This document shows, one piece after another, positions 9,212-20,380 of a stretch of DNA of 64,000 nucleotides. A program made the translations under genes and the position numbers. Source of the stretch: Sideroxydans sp. (GTDB lineage: Bacteria; Pseudomonadota; Gammaproteobacteria; Burkholderiales; Gallionellaceae); the NCBI GenBank assembly GCA_024636935.1, contig JAGXGC010000004.1, positions 81,287 to 145,286 of the forward strand, read 5' to 3'. The notes under the pieces are model-generated. The model was not told the origin of the DNA, did no database searches, and was given only the letters and a program-made list of their open reading frames with translations. The first letter of the stretch is position 1; the number at the start of each line of letters is the position of its first letter.

Positions 9212-10534
9212 TTACACCACCATTACAGATTGCTCATCTGCCTCAGCTTGAAATTCAGCGGCGACTGCCACACCCACCACACACACCAATTCATCACCAC
9301 AATACAACAAGGGTAAACGTGCACGCTGCCAGGGCGGCACTCCATGCTCCTGCAAGAGATTCTTCATGCTGCGTCGTGCGGCGAGGAGATGCGGGCGCAG
9401 TGTCTCGCCACCATTGCGCAATCTCAGACTGACCTGCCCTTGTGACAATCTTTCTCGACTGATACCTTGGCCAACGGCCTGAGTGAAGTGCAGTTCACGT
9501 TGCAATGGTGACCAGTGCACAACTGGCTCTCCCTGCCATTCCAAACACAACATAGGATCAACTGTCGGCAGTGCTCGCATCACATGGATGAGTCCGCGAT
9601 ACCTGCGCACCTGCCACTCACCGAAATTCACGCAGACATCCGCATTGTCACGCGCACCATGCAGTTGGCGCAGCATGTCATCTAATTGCGCTTCCTGCGG
9701 CATCGGTGCACCCTGCTCGTGTAGAAAATGACGCAGCAGGTTTTTGCCGCGCGGCAAAGACAAGGCTTTCAGCTTCTCCACCGCTAGCAACTGTTCGCCT
9801 GCTCCATCTGCCAGCGCCACCTCATCCAAAATCTCGGCGGCTTCTGCGAAGTGGTTCGCGCTACGTCCCAGCGTATCGCGCCAAGCTGGGAAGCGTTCCT
9901 CCAACACTGGGAACAAGCGATGGCGCAAAAAGTTACGCGGATAGCTATCATCCGCATTGCTTTCGTCTTCTATCCATTCCAAAGCATGCTGTTGCGCATA
10001 GGTGAGTAGTTCCGTCCGGCTGCATTCCAGCAAGGGCCGCAACAACAGCTGACTCGCCTGCTCACGCACAAAAGGCATGGCGGAGACACCGCGCAGTCCG
10101 GCACCACGCAACAACTGAAGCATCAAAGTCTCGGCCTGATCGTCCGCATGGTGGGCAAGTGCGACGAAAGGAATGTCGCTTTCGGCGAACGCCGCATGGC
10201 GCAGTTTGCGTGCCGACGCCTCGATGCCGTGCGCTTCTTTCAGAGGTGCGATATCGACATGCTTTATCTCAAGCGAAATATCGTAGCAAGCACAAAGTCC
10301 CGAGCAGAACTGTGCCCAAGCATCGGCATTGGGACTGATGCCATGATGGACATGCATGGCGGAAAGTGTGAACCCCAGTTCGGGTGCAAGACTATTGAGA
10401 ACGTGAAGCAATACGACCGAATCCATGCCGCCGCTCAATCCGAGCAGCAGCTTGCTGCCCGCAGGCAACCGCGGCGCTAGCTGCGCCGCGATCCGGTCAT
10501 GAAATAGATTCGAGTGAGAAGGTGTGTGCGACAT
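9212..10534 (-). CDS. tilS: tRNA(Ile)-lysidine synthase
   Basis: A 440-residue PP-loop ATPase. The ATP-binding motif SGGMDS is at about residues 34-39, followed by HVHHGISPNADAWAQFC and ALAHHADDQAETLMLQLLRGAGLRG. A central TilS substrate-binding region (SYPRNFLRHRLFPVLEERFP) and the C-terminal domain (LRLRNGGETLRP; MKNLLQEHGVPPWQRARLPLLY) complete the family. The enzyme converts C34 of tRNA-Ile(CAU) to lysidine so that AUA is read as Ile. It is transcribed after accA, an arrangement common in betaproteobacteria. Confidence 0.95.
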   Translation of the reverse strand: MSHTPSHSNLFHDRIAAQLAPRLPAGSKLLLGLSGGMDSVVLLHVLNSLAPELGFTLSAMHVHHGISPNADAWAQFCSGLCACYDISLEIKHVDIAPLKEAHGIEASARKLRHAAFAESDIPFVALAHHADDQAETLMLQLLRGAGLRGVSAMPFVREQASQLLLRPLLECSRTELLTYAQQHALEWIEDESNADDSYPRNFLRHRLFPVLEERFPAWRDTLGRSANHFAEAAEILDEVALADGAGEQLLAVEKLKALSLPRGKNLLRHFLHEQGAPMPQEAQLDDMLRQLHGARDNADVCVNFGEWQVRRYRGLIHVMRALPTVDPMLCLEWQGEPVVHWSPLQRELHFTQAVGQGISRERLSQGQVSLRLRNGGETLRPHLLAARRSMKNLLQEHGVPPWQRARLPLLYCGDELVCVVGVAVAAEFQAEADEQSVMVV

Positions 10535-10571
10535 CGACGAGCGTCGCGTCAGAGCAGATGAGCCTCCGTGA

Positions 10572-11540
10572 CTACTGGAGCTCGATCTCCTTGAACTTAC
10601 CGTAGCCCATCAGACGCGTGAATCGTGTCTGCAACAGATCGTTGGTGGACTTGCCTTGGGCCTGCTTGAGTGCCTCGGCCAAAGCCTTTTTCACACTGCC
10701 CATGGTCGCTTCGTAATCACGGTGCGCACCACCCAATGGCTCGCTCACGATCTTGTCGACCAAGCCGAGGGTCTTCAAGCGAGTAGCCGTGATCGCCAAT
10801 GTCTCGGCAGCTTCTTCTGCTTTACTTGCGCTCTTCCACAGGATGGAAGCACAGCCTTCAGGAGAAATCACCGAATAGGTCGCGTATTGCAGCATCAGCA
10901 TTGCATCGCCGACTGCCACTGCCAGCGCACCGCCCGAACCACCTTCGCCGATGATGGTGCAGATGATGGGCACACGCAGTTCAGCCATCACATACAGGTT
11001 GCGACCGATGGCCTCGGACTGACCGCGCTCCTCCGCGCCAACGCCGGGATAAGCGCCCGGTGTGTCGATGAAGGTCATGATGGGGATGCCGAACTTCTCA
11101 GCCAGACGCATCAGGCGCATCGCTTTGCGATAGCCCTCGGGGCGAGGCATGCCGAAGTTGCGGTATTGGCGTTCTTTGGTGTCGCGGCCTTTCTGGTGAC
11201 CAATGACCATCACACTCTGCCCGTTGAAACGCGCCAAGCCACCCACGATGGCAGGATCGTCCGCATACACGCGGTCGCCGTGCAGCTCTTCGAAATCGGT
11301 GAACAGGTGCTCGATGTAGTCCAGCGTGTAAGGACGCTGCGGATGACGCGAAACCTGCGAGATCTGCCAAGGAGTGAGCTTGGCGTAGATGTCCTTGGTA
11401 AGGCTCTGGCTCTTCTTTTGCAAGCGGCCGATCTCATCTGAGATATCCAGTGCGGAATCGTCCTGCACATAGCGCAGTTGTTCGATCTTGTTCTCCAGAT
11501 CGGAGACCGGTTGTTCGAAATCCAGGAAGGTCAGTTTCAT
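10572..11540 (-). CDS. accA: Acetyl-CoA carboxylase carboxyltransferase subunit alpha
   Basis: The 322-residue protein has the full family length and hallmark segments: [16 protein letters not shown] at the N-terminus, [67 protein letters not shown] and [11 protein letters not shown]. It supplies half of the carboxyltransferase that makes malonyl-CoA for fatty acid synthesis. The partner accD is not in the window. It lies immediately upstream of tilS on the same strand. Confidence 0.97.
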   Translation of the reverse strand: MKLTFLDFEQPVSDLENKIEQLRYVQDDSALDISDEIGRLQKKSQSLTKDIYAKLTPWQISQVSRHPQRPYTLDYIEHLFTDFEELHGDRVYADDPAIVGGLARFNGQSVMVIGHQKGRDTKERQYRNFGMPRPEGYRKAMRLMRLAEKFGIPIMTFIDTPGAYPGVGAEERGQSEAIGRNLYVMAELRVPIICTIIGEGGSGGALAVAVGDAMLMLQYATYSVISPEGCASILWKSASKAEEAAETLAITATRLKTLGLVDKIVSEPLGGAHRDYEATMGSVKKALAEALKQAQGKSTNDLLQTRFTRLMGYGKFKEIELQ

Positions 11541-11647
11541 GTTTGCTATCTCAAAGGATCATTCACGGGCGGCATGATACAACATGCCGTGCGGCAAACC
11601 GAATGGGTTTACATGCTGTAACAAAGGAAATTCTATTTATCAATACC

Positions 11648-13189
11648 TTACTTGCCGAGCGAAAAGAAGCGACGGATGGTTGCCAATATCTCGCCGGTGC
11701 TTTGTGTGAGATCGGGACGATTCGAAACTGCATCGATGTCCTGCTTCGCATCATTGAGCTCTGCCGTTCGGACGGCCAGCATATGCGACACTTCTTCCGC
11801 GATAGAGGGCCGTGCGCGCAATATCTCTTCGAATGCGTCTTTGTCCAAGCGATAGCTTTCGACATCTGTAAGTGCCAAGACTGAAGCGCGCCGCGGTGCG
11901 CCGGTCAGCAAGGCCATCTCACCAAAGAAGTCGCCCTTGCGCAAAATATTAAGTGTGCGCCGCTCACCGCTCTCAGCCTCGATGAACACTTCGGCTTCAC
12001 CGCGAATGAGGATATAAAGACCGTGTGACTGCTGCTCGCCCTGCCGAGTGATCAGATTTCCTTTGGCAAATGGTGCAAAACGCAGATGTTCGGCCAGCCA
12101 CTTCAGCTCTTCCTCGGTCATCGAGGAGAACAAATCTATACGGTGCAGCGTCTTCAGGCGCAGTAATACCTCATGCTGATGCTGCGCATCTTCGTATTTG
12201 TCGTTTTCTTTGGTGAGATGGATGTGGCGCTCATCCACTGCCAACTTCAGACCTGCGCGTTGCAATGAAGTCATGATGTGCCAGCGGATCATGGCGTCGG
12301 TCGGATCATCCGGCATCAGATCGGTCAGCCAATAACGCATGGCATAACGCGCATAACCTTTGTCGTCCATATCCATCAGCACACAATTTGGAAGCGGATC
12401 GCTGGCCACATTGGGGATACGGGCCTGGCGAATAGCATCTTCAACCACGCGTATCACTCTGGGTGCCGGTGCCTCCAACGACACGTTGAACCATACCCAG
12501 CGTCGCCATTGCACAGGCTGATCGGTACGACGCCCCAACACCAAGAACTTGTTCTTCATCAACTGCGAATTGGGGAATACCACTGTTTCCCAATTGCGTG
12601 TCTCGACCAGCGTGGAGCGCCAGCGGATATCGACTACTCGACCGGAAAGATCATCCACCTTGATCCAGTCACCTACTTCGATGGAATTATCGAGCTGCAG
12701 AGCCAAACCGCCCAGAATGTTGCCCAAGGTATCCTGCATCGCGAACGCGATCACCGCCGTGATCACCGCCGATGTCGCGACGATGCTGCCCAAGTCCAAC
12801 CCAGCATAGCGCAGTCGCACCATGAACCATGCGACATAAGCGATGATGACGAAAATATCTTCTGTGATGCGCGGCGGATTGAGTTTGATCTTCGGCAGGA
12901 TCAGGCGAAACACCATCAATCCCCACAAGCGGATCAATGCCACACCGGCACCAATCACCGAAACTTCGTGCAGGATGTCTGCACCCCGCTCGATTCCGAG
13001 CGCATGCAATACACCCGAGATGAACATCCCCAAGACACAGACGAAATAGAAAACGGTTGTGTTAAAAATGCTGGGGCGCTCTTCACGCAGGAAATGACGT
13101 AGCAAGAAGAACAGGCCTGACACCATCGCCAGCAGTGGGAAAGATTCAGGGCCCCAAAAGAAGCTCATCACATCGCGCCAAAAATTCAT
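11648..13189 (-). CDS. MscS-family mechanosensitive channel with C-terminal cyclic-nucleotide-binding domain
   Basis: The start is the ATG at 13189 (MNFWRDVMSFFW), with AAGGTG upstream; the longer reading to 13258 overlaps the next gene. The 513-residue protein has about four N-terminal membrane helices. An MscS pore and beta domain follow (AMQDTLGNILGGLALQLDNS; GDWIKVDDLSGRVVDIRWRST; VFPNSQLMKN). A cNMP-binding cassette spans about 370-490 (GEAEVFIEAESGERRTL; GDFFGEMALLTGAPRRASV). This is the architecture of bacterial cyclic-nucleotide-gated MscS-like channels (bCNG). Whether it gates on cAMP or tension is not known from sequence. Confidence 0.92.
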   Translation of the reverse strand: MNFWRDVMSFFWGPESFPLLAMVSGLFFLLRHFLREERPSIFNTTVFYFVCVLGMFISGVLHALGIERGADILHEVSVIGAGVALIRLWGLMVFRLILPKIKLNPPRITEDIFVIIAYVAWFMVRLRYAGLDLGSIVATSAVITAVIAFAMQDTLGNILGGLALQLDNSIEVGDWIKVDDLSGRVVDIRWRSTLVETRNWETVVFPNSQLMKNKFLVLGRRTDQPVQWRRWVWFNVSLEAPAPRVIRVVEDAIRQARIPNVASDPLPNCVLMDMDDKGYARYAMRYWLTDLMPDDPTDAMIRWHIMTSLQRAGLKLAVDERHIHLTKENDKYEDAQHQHEVLLRLKTLHRIDLFSSMTEEELKWLAEHLRFAPFAKGNLITRQGEQQSHGLYILIRGEAEVFIEAESGERRTLNILRKGDFFGEMALLTGAPRRASVLALTDVESYRLDKDAFEEILRARPSIAEEVSHMLAVRTAELNDAKQDIDAVSNRPDLTQSTGEILATIRRFFSLGK

Positions 13190-13218
13190 GCTTGCACCTT
13201 TATTGTTTTGTGATGATT

Positions 13219-14202
13219 TTACACAGAATAGGCAGCCAATGGCTGACGGCGGTGCCATACTTTCCAGCGGTCGCAGGACTTCAGCTCAAAACGATGTAAA
13301 GCCTCCGCTGTAGGCACCTCAAGCGTGAGCGAACGGAGATTTCCTGTCCCAAATGCCTGCCAGATGACTTGCATCAGATCATGCTGCATCACGAGCAGAT
13401 TCTCGCGCCATTGGTAAAGGTCGTGCTGCCGCAATGGCGGCAATAGATCGGTCGCCAGCCAAGCGCCGTGACTGGCTTCACTGCCCAGCATGTCTGACAA
13501 ACTATCGAACCGGCGAAAACCGGCAGCGCGCGCGAAAGCGCCCAGCGGCTCATCACCGCCAGCCGCATCGAGCATTGTGCTTACCTCGCCGGCAAACCCT
13601 GCGCCCCACAACCATAGACTGCTGATAGGAGGCAATCCTGCTACCAGACGTTTCTGATTTAGGGCGTGTCCGTGCAATAGCATCTGCACCTCATTGCCCA
13701 GCGCACGCCAACGCACAGCATCTCTACCCTGTGGCATCATCTCGCGCGCATCGCCCCAAGCCGCACTGCTCAGCGTGGGCATCGTTACTTCACCGACTTC
13801 GACCACCCGCAGATACCAACGCTGCGGGTGTGGTGCGTAGAAGCTGATACCGTCAGCGGCGAAATGTGCATTCAATACCTCGCAGAATGCGACGGCCTCT
13901 TCAGGATCACATGACACATCCGGTCGCACCATCACTTGCGCAGGTTGTCGTTGCAACTCGACCGGATCAGCGCACATCCAGTCAAACCCTTTTACCTCCA
14001 GACCGTCGCCCGCTGCACGCAGCGGGGCAGGATGGATGACGCCGAATAATTCGCACAAACGAACTTCGATCTCCAACGGTGGCAGCATTTGATGAATGGC
14101 TCGCGCCAGCATCTTTTCCAGCAAGGAGAGTTCCGGTTGCCTACCGGGGGCGATCTCACGCGGCAGGATGAGGTCGGGGATAATCAAATGAAGGTGATCC
14201 AT
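13219..14202 (-). CDS. RpfE-type regulatory protein / phosphoglycerate-mutase-related protein
   Basis: A 327-residue protein recognised as a betaproteobacterial family annotated variously as 'regulatory protein RpfE type' or 'phosphoglycerate mutase'. Visible landmarks are LHLIIPDLILPRE at the start, FDWMCADPVELQ, FYAPHPQRWYLR, WRALGNEVQMLLHGHALNQ and LWLWGAGFAGE. No canonical mutase active-site histidine motif (RHG) is present, so enzymatic activity is not supported. It lies upstream of and on the same strand as the MscS-like gene, with a 29-base gap. Confidence 0.65.
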   Translation of the reverse strand: MDHLHLIIPDLILPREIAPGRQPELSLLEKMLARAIHQMLPPLEIEVRLCELFGVIHPAPLRAAGDGLEVKGFDWMCADPVELQRQPAQVMVRPDVSCDPEEAVAFCEVLNAHFAADGISFYAPHPQRWYLRVVEVGEVTMPTLSSAAWGDAREMMPQGRDAVRWRALGNEVQMLLHGHALNQKRLVAGLPPISSLWLWGAGFAGEVSTMLDAAGGDEPLGAFARAAGFRRFDSLSDMLGSEASHGAWLATDLLPPLRQHDLYQWRENLLVMQHDLMQVIWQAFGTGNLRSLTLEVPTAEALHRFELKSCDRWKVWHRRQPLAAYSV

Positions 14203-14274
14203 AGCTGCGAGTTTAGCACTCGCCCCCCTACTGCTTGTGGCACACTAACGCCCGTCAAAAAACAGGGAATCGCC

Positions 14275-15508
14275 TTGCAACCTTTCGAACTGTTCGTCGG
14301 TCTGCGCTACACCCGCGCCAAGCGCCGCAACCACTTCATCTCCTTCATCTCGCTGATCTCCATGCTGGGCATCGGTCTCGGTGTGATGGCGCTGATCGTG
14401 GTGTTATCGGTGATGAATGGTTTCCAGAAAGAGATACGGGCGCGCATCCTCGGCATCACACCGCACCTGCAAGTGCTGGGCAGTGAAGGGATAGCAGATT
14501 GGCAGCGTACGCTGGGAACCGTTGCCACACATCCCGGCATCCGTGCCGCTGCGCCTTATGTCACTGGCCAAGGCATGTTATCGCAAGGTGAGCGTGTGCA
14601 AGGCGTGATGGTGCGCGGCATCCTACCTGCATCCGAACAGCAATTGATCGCGCTCGGCGACAAGATGAAGCACGGCCAACTGGATAGTCTGCAACCCGGC
14701 GAATATAACATCGTGCTGGGCGTCGACCTGGCCCGCGCGCTGGGCGCGCGCGTCGGCGACCCACTCCTACTGATCACCCCGCAAGGGCAATTCACCCCCG
14801 CCGGCATGTTGCCGCGTCTGAAGCAATTCAAGGTGAGTGGCATCTTCGAGATCGGCATGTCGCCCTACGACAACGCTCTGGCGCTGATTCACTTAAAGGA
14901 TGCACAAAAACTCTATCGCATGGGCGAATCGGTGAGTGGCATCAGCGGCAGCGTCAACGACCTCGACCAAGCCCCTCAGATCGCACGTGCACTGGAAGGC
15001 AAGATTCCGGGGGACCTGTGGACCAGCGATTGGACACGACAGAACGCCAGCTATTTCGCAGTGGTAGCGATGGAAAAGAAGATGATGTTCATCATCCTGT
15101 CGCTGATCGTACTGGTCGCCGCGTTCAATATCGTCTCCACGCTGGTGATGGCTGTCACCGACAAGCAGGCCGATATCGCCATCTTGCGCACACTGGGTGC
15201 CTCGCCGCGCAGCATCATGCAGATATTCATGGTGCAAGGGGTATTGATCGGCCTTATCGGCCTGGTAATTGGCGTCCTAGGCGGCGTATTGCTGGCAGTC
15301 AATATCGGCACCCTCGTGCCGTTCATCGAAAATCTTTTTGGCGTGCAGTTTTTAGCTAAGGAGTTCTATTACATCAGCGAACTGCCTTCCGATCTGCGTC
15401 AGAGCGATGTGCTGGTGGTCGCTGGCATGTCGTTCCTGATCAGCGTGCTTGCTACTCTATATCCAAGCTGGCGTGCTTCCAAGGTGCAACCGGCGGAGGC
15501 ATTGAGAT

Positions 15509-15516
<8 letters not shown>
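14275..15516 (+). CDS. lolC: Lipoprotein-releasing ABC transporter permease (LolC/LolE family)
   Basis: The TTG at 14275 is taken as start because the family begins at this point ([20 protein letters not shown]) and AGGGAA lies upstream. The longer reading from 14089 runs antisense through the RpfE-like gene. The 413-residue product has the LolC/E layout: an N-terminal helix ([22 protein letters not shown]), a large periplasmic domain and three C-terminal helices. It extracts mature lipoproteins from the inner membrane for LolA. Only one permease gene is adjacent to lolD, so it may act as a homodimer or pair with a distant gene. Confidence 0.93.
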
Positions 15517-16201
<685 letters not shown>

Positions 16202-16219
16202 GAAGGCCATTCCGATTCG

Positions 16220-16750
16220 TTAGCTGCGATCAGTGCGATGACGCCATTTCCAGATCACAGCCAAGCGCCATGCGACCCGCACGGAAAAATATCCAAGCAG
16301 AGCCAGACCCACTGCCAAAATCGGCAAACCTATAAGCAGTGGCTCGCCTAACGTCATCAGCCACTTCCACAGTTGTTCGAATCCGTCATTCCAATGCAAT
16401 TCGGGAAACTGAGCCACCGGCGTCTTGACAGAGACCCCGGTAACCAACAAGCCGATTTGGTGTGCCAATAGATAGAGTGGAACAATAGTGAAAGGATTGG
16501 TGTAAAGCGTGGCCGCGAGAGACACCGGCAGATTGACGCGCAGCCACATCGCCAAAAAAGCCGCACCCAGCATTTGAAAAGGGCCGGGAATCAAACCGCA
16601 GAACAGACCGATCGCGACCCCTCCCGCCACCGATCGTCTATTCAGATGCCATAGGTTGGGATGTTGGAGCCAATGACGTATCGGTTGCAGCCAGCGATTC
16701 TGCAACACACCCTCACGCCCCGGCAGTCTTGTACTGAAAAATTTGCGCAT
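16220..16750 (-). CDS. DUF2062 membrane protein
   Basis: A 176-residue protein with the DUF2062 pattern: GGVAIGLFCGLIPGPFQMLGAAF, LPVSLAATLYTNPFTIVPLYLLAHQIG, and a closing hydrophobic segment (LLIGLPILAVGLALLGYFSV). It is an inner-membrane protein of unknown function. In betaproteobacteria it commonly sits beside lolCD and comEC, as here. It is transcribed divergently from comEC and convergently with lolD. Confidence 0.88.
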   Translation of the reverse strand: MRKFFSTRLPGREGVLQNRWLQPIRHWLQHPNLWHLNRRSVAGGVAIGLFCGLIPGPFQMLGAAFLAMWLRVNLPVSLAATLYTNPFTIVPLYLLAHQIGLLVTGVSVKTPVAQFPELHWNDGFEQLWKWLMTLGEPLLIGLPILAVGLALLGYFSVRVAWRLAVIWKWRHRTDRS

Positions 16751-16783
16751 GACGGGATTCTAATGCTCGGTTAGGCTAGCCGT

Positions 16784-19111
16784 ATGGTTTCCTTTGCACT
16801 CAGTTTCGCGCTCGGCGTCTGGTACCTGCAACAGCTTGAGACGCTACCGTCGCTGCCGAGCTACTGGCCGCTGGCCATAGCGTGCCTGCTGTTGCCACGC
16901 ACTGTGCCGCTTCTATTGCGACAGGGCTTGCTGCTGTCATGTGCCGCCCTGCTCGGTTTCTGCCATGCGGCCTATATCGCACAAGTCCGTTTGGCTGACA
17001 GCCTGCCGAATGACTGGCAGGGTCAGAACATCACACTGAGCGGTGTTGTGGCAGAGATGCCGCGTGTACATGAGCGCGGCCTGCGTTTCATATTCGATGT
17101 TGAGCATGTCGAAACTGCCGATGCCACGGTTCCGGCACGCATTCTCCTTGCCAGCTACGACACAAAATCCATGCCTCCGCTAGACATCCATGCCGGAGAA
17201 CGATGGCGCTTCACCGTGCGCCTAAAGCAACCCCATTCGACTCGAAATCCCTACACCTCGGATTTCGAGGTATGGGCACTGGAACGCAACATTCGCGCCA
17301 CCGGCTATATATACAACAGATCCGAACCACAGATGCTGGATGCCAGTGTCATCCGTCCCGCATATCTGATCGAGCTATTACGCGAATCGTTGCGCACACG
17401 TTTCCATCAATCACTTGGGGATGCGCCATATGCTGGGATACTGGTTGCGCTTGCGATCGGCGATCAGGCGAGCATCTCCCAAGAAGAATGGCGCTTATTC
17501 ACCCGCACTGGGGTGAATCACCTGATGTCGATCTCCGGTCTACACATCACCTTGCTGTCCAGCTTATTCTTTGGGATGACTTATTGGTTATGGCGGCGCA
17601 GCACGAGACTGACGTTACGACTACCGGCTCGCAAGGCGGCGGCATTGGTCGGTGTCATCGTGGCCTTGGCATACAGCCTGATCTCCGGCTTTGAGATTCC
17701 AGCCCAACGCACTTTCTACATGTTGACCACCTTCGCCGGCATGTTGCTCCTGTCGCGCAATGTCGCGCCCAGCCAGATGCTGGCGGCTGCACTCATGGTC
17801 GTACTGATCCTCGATCCTTGGGCGGTAATGGCCCCCGGTTTTTGGCTGTCATTCGGCGCGGTCGCGCTCATCTTCTATGTATCGGCCAATCGACTGGCTC
17901 GGCCACACTGGCTGGTGGAATACGGCAAGGTTCAGTGGGCGATGACCATCGGCCTGATCCCGCCATTACTAGCCCTATTCCAGCAGCTTTCGCTGGTATC
18001 ACCGCTGGCCAATGCCTTTGCCATTCCGCTGGTCAGCTTGCTGGTAGTACCGTTCACCTTATTAGGCGCCCTGCCCGGTTTCGAGTGGACTCTGCATCTT
18101 GCCCACTATGTACTCGCGTTCTGCATGACCTTGTTGCGCCTGCTCGATGATCTGCCGGTGAGCGTGTGGACGCAGCATGCCCCACCGGCATGGGCTATAG
18201 GTGCAGGCGTATTGGGGGCACTATGGATATTGGCACCGCGTGGCTTCCCGTTGCGTGCGTTCGGCTTCATCCTGTTGCTGCCTATGTTCCTCATAGAACC
18301 TGAAACACCAGTCCGCGATACGGCACGTATCTGGGTGTTCGATGTCGGTCAGGGATTGGCCGTTGCGGTGCAGACCCAACACCATGCCTTGCTGTTCGAT
18401 ACCGGCCCTGACTATGCGGGCGAAGCGGACAGCGGCAACCGCATCCTCGTGCCAGCCTTGCGTGGCTTGGGCGTGAATCAATTGGACACCCTGATTCTGA
18501 GCCATGGGGATATCGACCATATCGGCGGTACGGACTCGGTGGTGCAGAGCATTCCGACCCGTCGCGTACTCACTTCGCTGGATTTGGAAGACCGTCGGCT
18601 GGCTGGCATGCAGACTATTGTGTCATGTCAGGAAAGCATGCAATGGGATTGGGACGGCGTGCATTTCGAGATTCTGCATCCACCGCTATCGGCTGCCGAC
18701 AAACGGCACGACAACGACCAAAGTTGCGTGTTACGCATCAGTATCGGCGACCAGCATGTCCTGCTCACAGGCGATATTGAAAAAGCTAGCGAAGCTCGAT
18801 TGCTCGACAAACACTCAGACAAACTACCAACCACCCTGTTGGTGGCACCACACCACGGCAGCAGGAGTTCATCCGGCGCAGCATTCGTCAAGGCAGTCGC
18901 TCCCAAGTACGTCATATTCACCTCGGGCTACCGCAACCGCTTCCGCCACCCCCATCCCGAGGTCGTCCGGCGCTATCAGGCACAGGGCACCCATATCCTG
19001 CGCTCAGACCTTGACGGAGCCATCACCATCGATCTGGACGCCTCGACAATCAGGCTGGATGTCTACCGCCATAGCCACCGTCGCTACTGGTCACGATTCC
19101 CGGAAAATTAA
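16784..19111 (+). CDS. comEC: DNA internalisation protein ComEC/Rec2
   Basis: The 775-residue protein has the full ComEC architecture. An N-terminal membrane and OB-like region (about 1-200) is followed by the multi-helix Competence domain (about 205-480; ISGLHITLLSSLFFG, YSLISGFEIPAQRTFYM, FWLSFGAVALIFY). A C-terminal metallo-beta-lactamase domain (about 510-760) carries VFDVGQGLAVAVQT, SHGDIDHIGG and LVAPHHGSRSSS. It is the inner-membrane channel for single-stranded DNA uptake. Its intact state suggests that natural transformation may be possible. Confidence 0.95.
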   Translation: MVSFALSFALGVWYLQQLETLPSLPSYWPLAIACLLLPRTVPLLLRQGLLLSCAALLGFCHAAYIAQVRLADSLPNDWQGQNITLSGVVAEMPRVHERGLRFIFDVEHVETADATVPARILLASYDTKSMPPLDIHAGERWRFTVRLKQPHSTRNPYTSDFEVWALERNIRATGYIYNRSEPQMLDASVIRPAYLIELLRESLRTRFHQSLGDAPYAGILVALAIGDQASISQEEWRLFTRTGVNHLMSISGLHITLLSSLFFGMTYWLWRRSTRLTLRLPARKAAALVGVIVALAYSLISGFEIPAQRTFYMLTTFAGMLLLSRNVAPSQMLAAALMVVLILDPWAVMAPGFWLSFGAVALIFYVSANRLARPHWLVEYGKVQWAMTIGLIPPLLALFQQLSLVSPLANAFAIPLVSLLVVPFTLLGALPGFEWTLHLAHYVLAFCMTLLRLLDDLPVSVWTQHAPPAWAIGAGVLGALWILAPRGFPLRAFGFILLLPMFLIEPETPVRDTARIWVFDVGQGLAVAVQTQHHALLFDTGPDYAGEADSGNRILVPALRGLGVNQLDTLILSHGDIDHIGGTDSVVQSIPTRRVLTSLDLEDRRLAGMQTIVSCQESMQWDWDGVHFEILHPPLSAADKRHDNDQSCVLRISIGDQHVLLTGDIEKASEARLLDKHSDKLPTTLLVAPHHGSRSSSGAAFVKAVAPKYVIFTSGYRNRFRHPHPEVVRRYQAQGTHILRSDLDGAITIDLDASTIRLDVYRHSHRRYWSRFPEN

Positions 19112-19184
19112 GTCGCCAAGTCATACACCGCCCCAATCGGCGGGCGTATAATTGGCAGCATTGTCCACCCCCCAAGGAAACATC

Positions 19185-20378
19185 GTGCCTCTCTCAACGC
19201 GCGTTCAAGCCATCAAGCCCTCGCCAACCCTTGCCGTAACCGCCCGTGCAGCAAAACTGAAAGCAGAAGGAAAAGACATCATCGGACTGGGTGCAGGAGA
19301 ACCCGATTTCGATACGCCGCAACATATCAAGGACGCTGCCATCGCAGCGATCAACAAGGGCTTTACCAAGTACACACCGGTCGGCGGAACAGCCACGCTG
19401 AAACAGGCCATCATCGCCAAATTTAAGCGCGACAATGGACTCGACTACACCGCGAAGCAGATCTTGGTCTCATGCGGTGGCAAGCAGAGTTTCTTTAACC
19501 TCGTGCTGGCGACCATCAATTCTGGCGACGAAGTCATCATCCCCGCGCCTTACTGGGTGTCCTATCCCGATATCGTGATCATTGCTGAAGGAAAGCCGGT
19601 AATCGTACAGGCCGGAATCGAGCAGGGTTTCAAGATGACCCCTGCGCAGCTCGAAGCAGCGATCACCGAAAAGACCAGAATGGTCGTCATCAACAGCCCA
19701 AGCAATCCGTCCGGCGCCGTCTATTCACTGGATGATCTGAAGGCACTGGGTGATGTGCTTCGCAAGCATCCAAACATCCTCATCGCTACCGATGACATGT
19801 ACGAACACATCGCGCTGACCGACGAAAAGTTCTGCAACATCCTCAATGCCTGTCCCGATCTGTATCCTCGCACCATGGTGCTTAACGGCGTATCCAAAGC
19901 CTATGCGATGACAGGCTGGCGCATCGGTTATGCGGCTGGTCCTGAAAACATCATCACTGCTATGGAGAATGTACAGTCGCAAAGCACGTCCAACCCAACT
20001 TCCATCTCGCAGGTCGCTGCAGAAGCTGCGTTGAACGGCGATCAGGGGTGCATCACCCCCATGCTGAAAGCATTCCGCGAGCGGCATGAATTCGTGGTGA
20101 ACGAACTGAACAAGATTGCCGGACTGAGTTGCATCAAGGCAGGCGGTGCTTTCTACGCGTTCCCGGATGCACGTGGTGCCATCGCGACACTGCACCAAAA
20201 AGGCACCATCAAGGAAGCGACCGATATCGCCTTCTCTGAATTTCTGCTGGTGGAAGCGGGTGTGGCCGTCGTACCCGGCTCTGCTTTCGGCAGCGAGGGA
20301 TATATGCGACTCTCGTTCGCAACCTCGATGGATAATCTGAAAAAGGCGCTTGAACGTATCGCAAAAGCACTGTCTTAA
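19185..20378 (+). CDS. Pyridoxal-phosphate aspartate-type aminotransferase
   Basis: The start is placed at GTG 19185 (VPLSTRVQAIKPSPTLAVT), preceded by AAGGAA; an in-frame TTG at 19152 would add 11 residues without support. The 397-residue class I aminotransferase shows IGLGAGEPDFDTPQHI, INSPSNPSGAVY and the PLP-lysine motif NGVSKAYAMTGWRIGYAAGP. Such AspC/AatA-type enzymes transfer amino groups between aspartate and 2-oxoglutarate; aromatic or prephenate specificity is possible and cannot be settled here. Confidence 0.93.
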   Translation: MPLSTRVQAIKPSPTLAVTARAAKLKAEGKDIIGLGAGEPDFDTPQHIKDAAIAAINKGFTKYTPVGGTATLKQAIIAKFKRDNGLDYTAKQILVSCGGKQSFFNLVLATINSGDEVIIPAPYWVSYPDIVIIAEGKPVIVQAGIEQGFKMTPAQLEAAITEKTRMVVINSPSNPSGAVYSLDDLKALGDVLRKHPNILIATDDMYEHIALTDEKFCNILNACPDLYPRTMVLNGVSKAYAMTGWRIGYAAGPENIITAMENVQSQSTSNPTSISQVAAEAALNGDQGCITPMLKAFRERHEFVVNELNKIAGLSCIKAGGAFYAFPDARGAIATLHQKGTIKEATDIAFSEFLLVEAGVAVVPGSAFGSEGYMRLSFATSMDNLKKALERIAKALS

Positions 20379-20380
20379 CT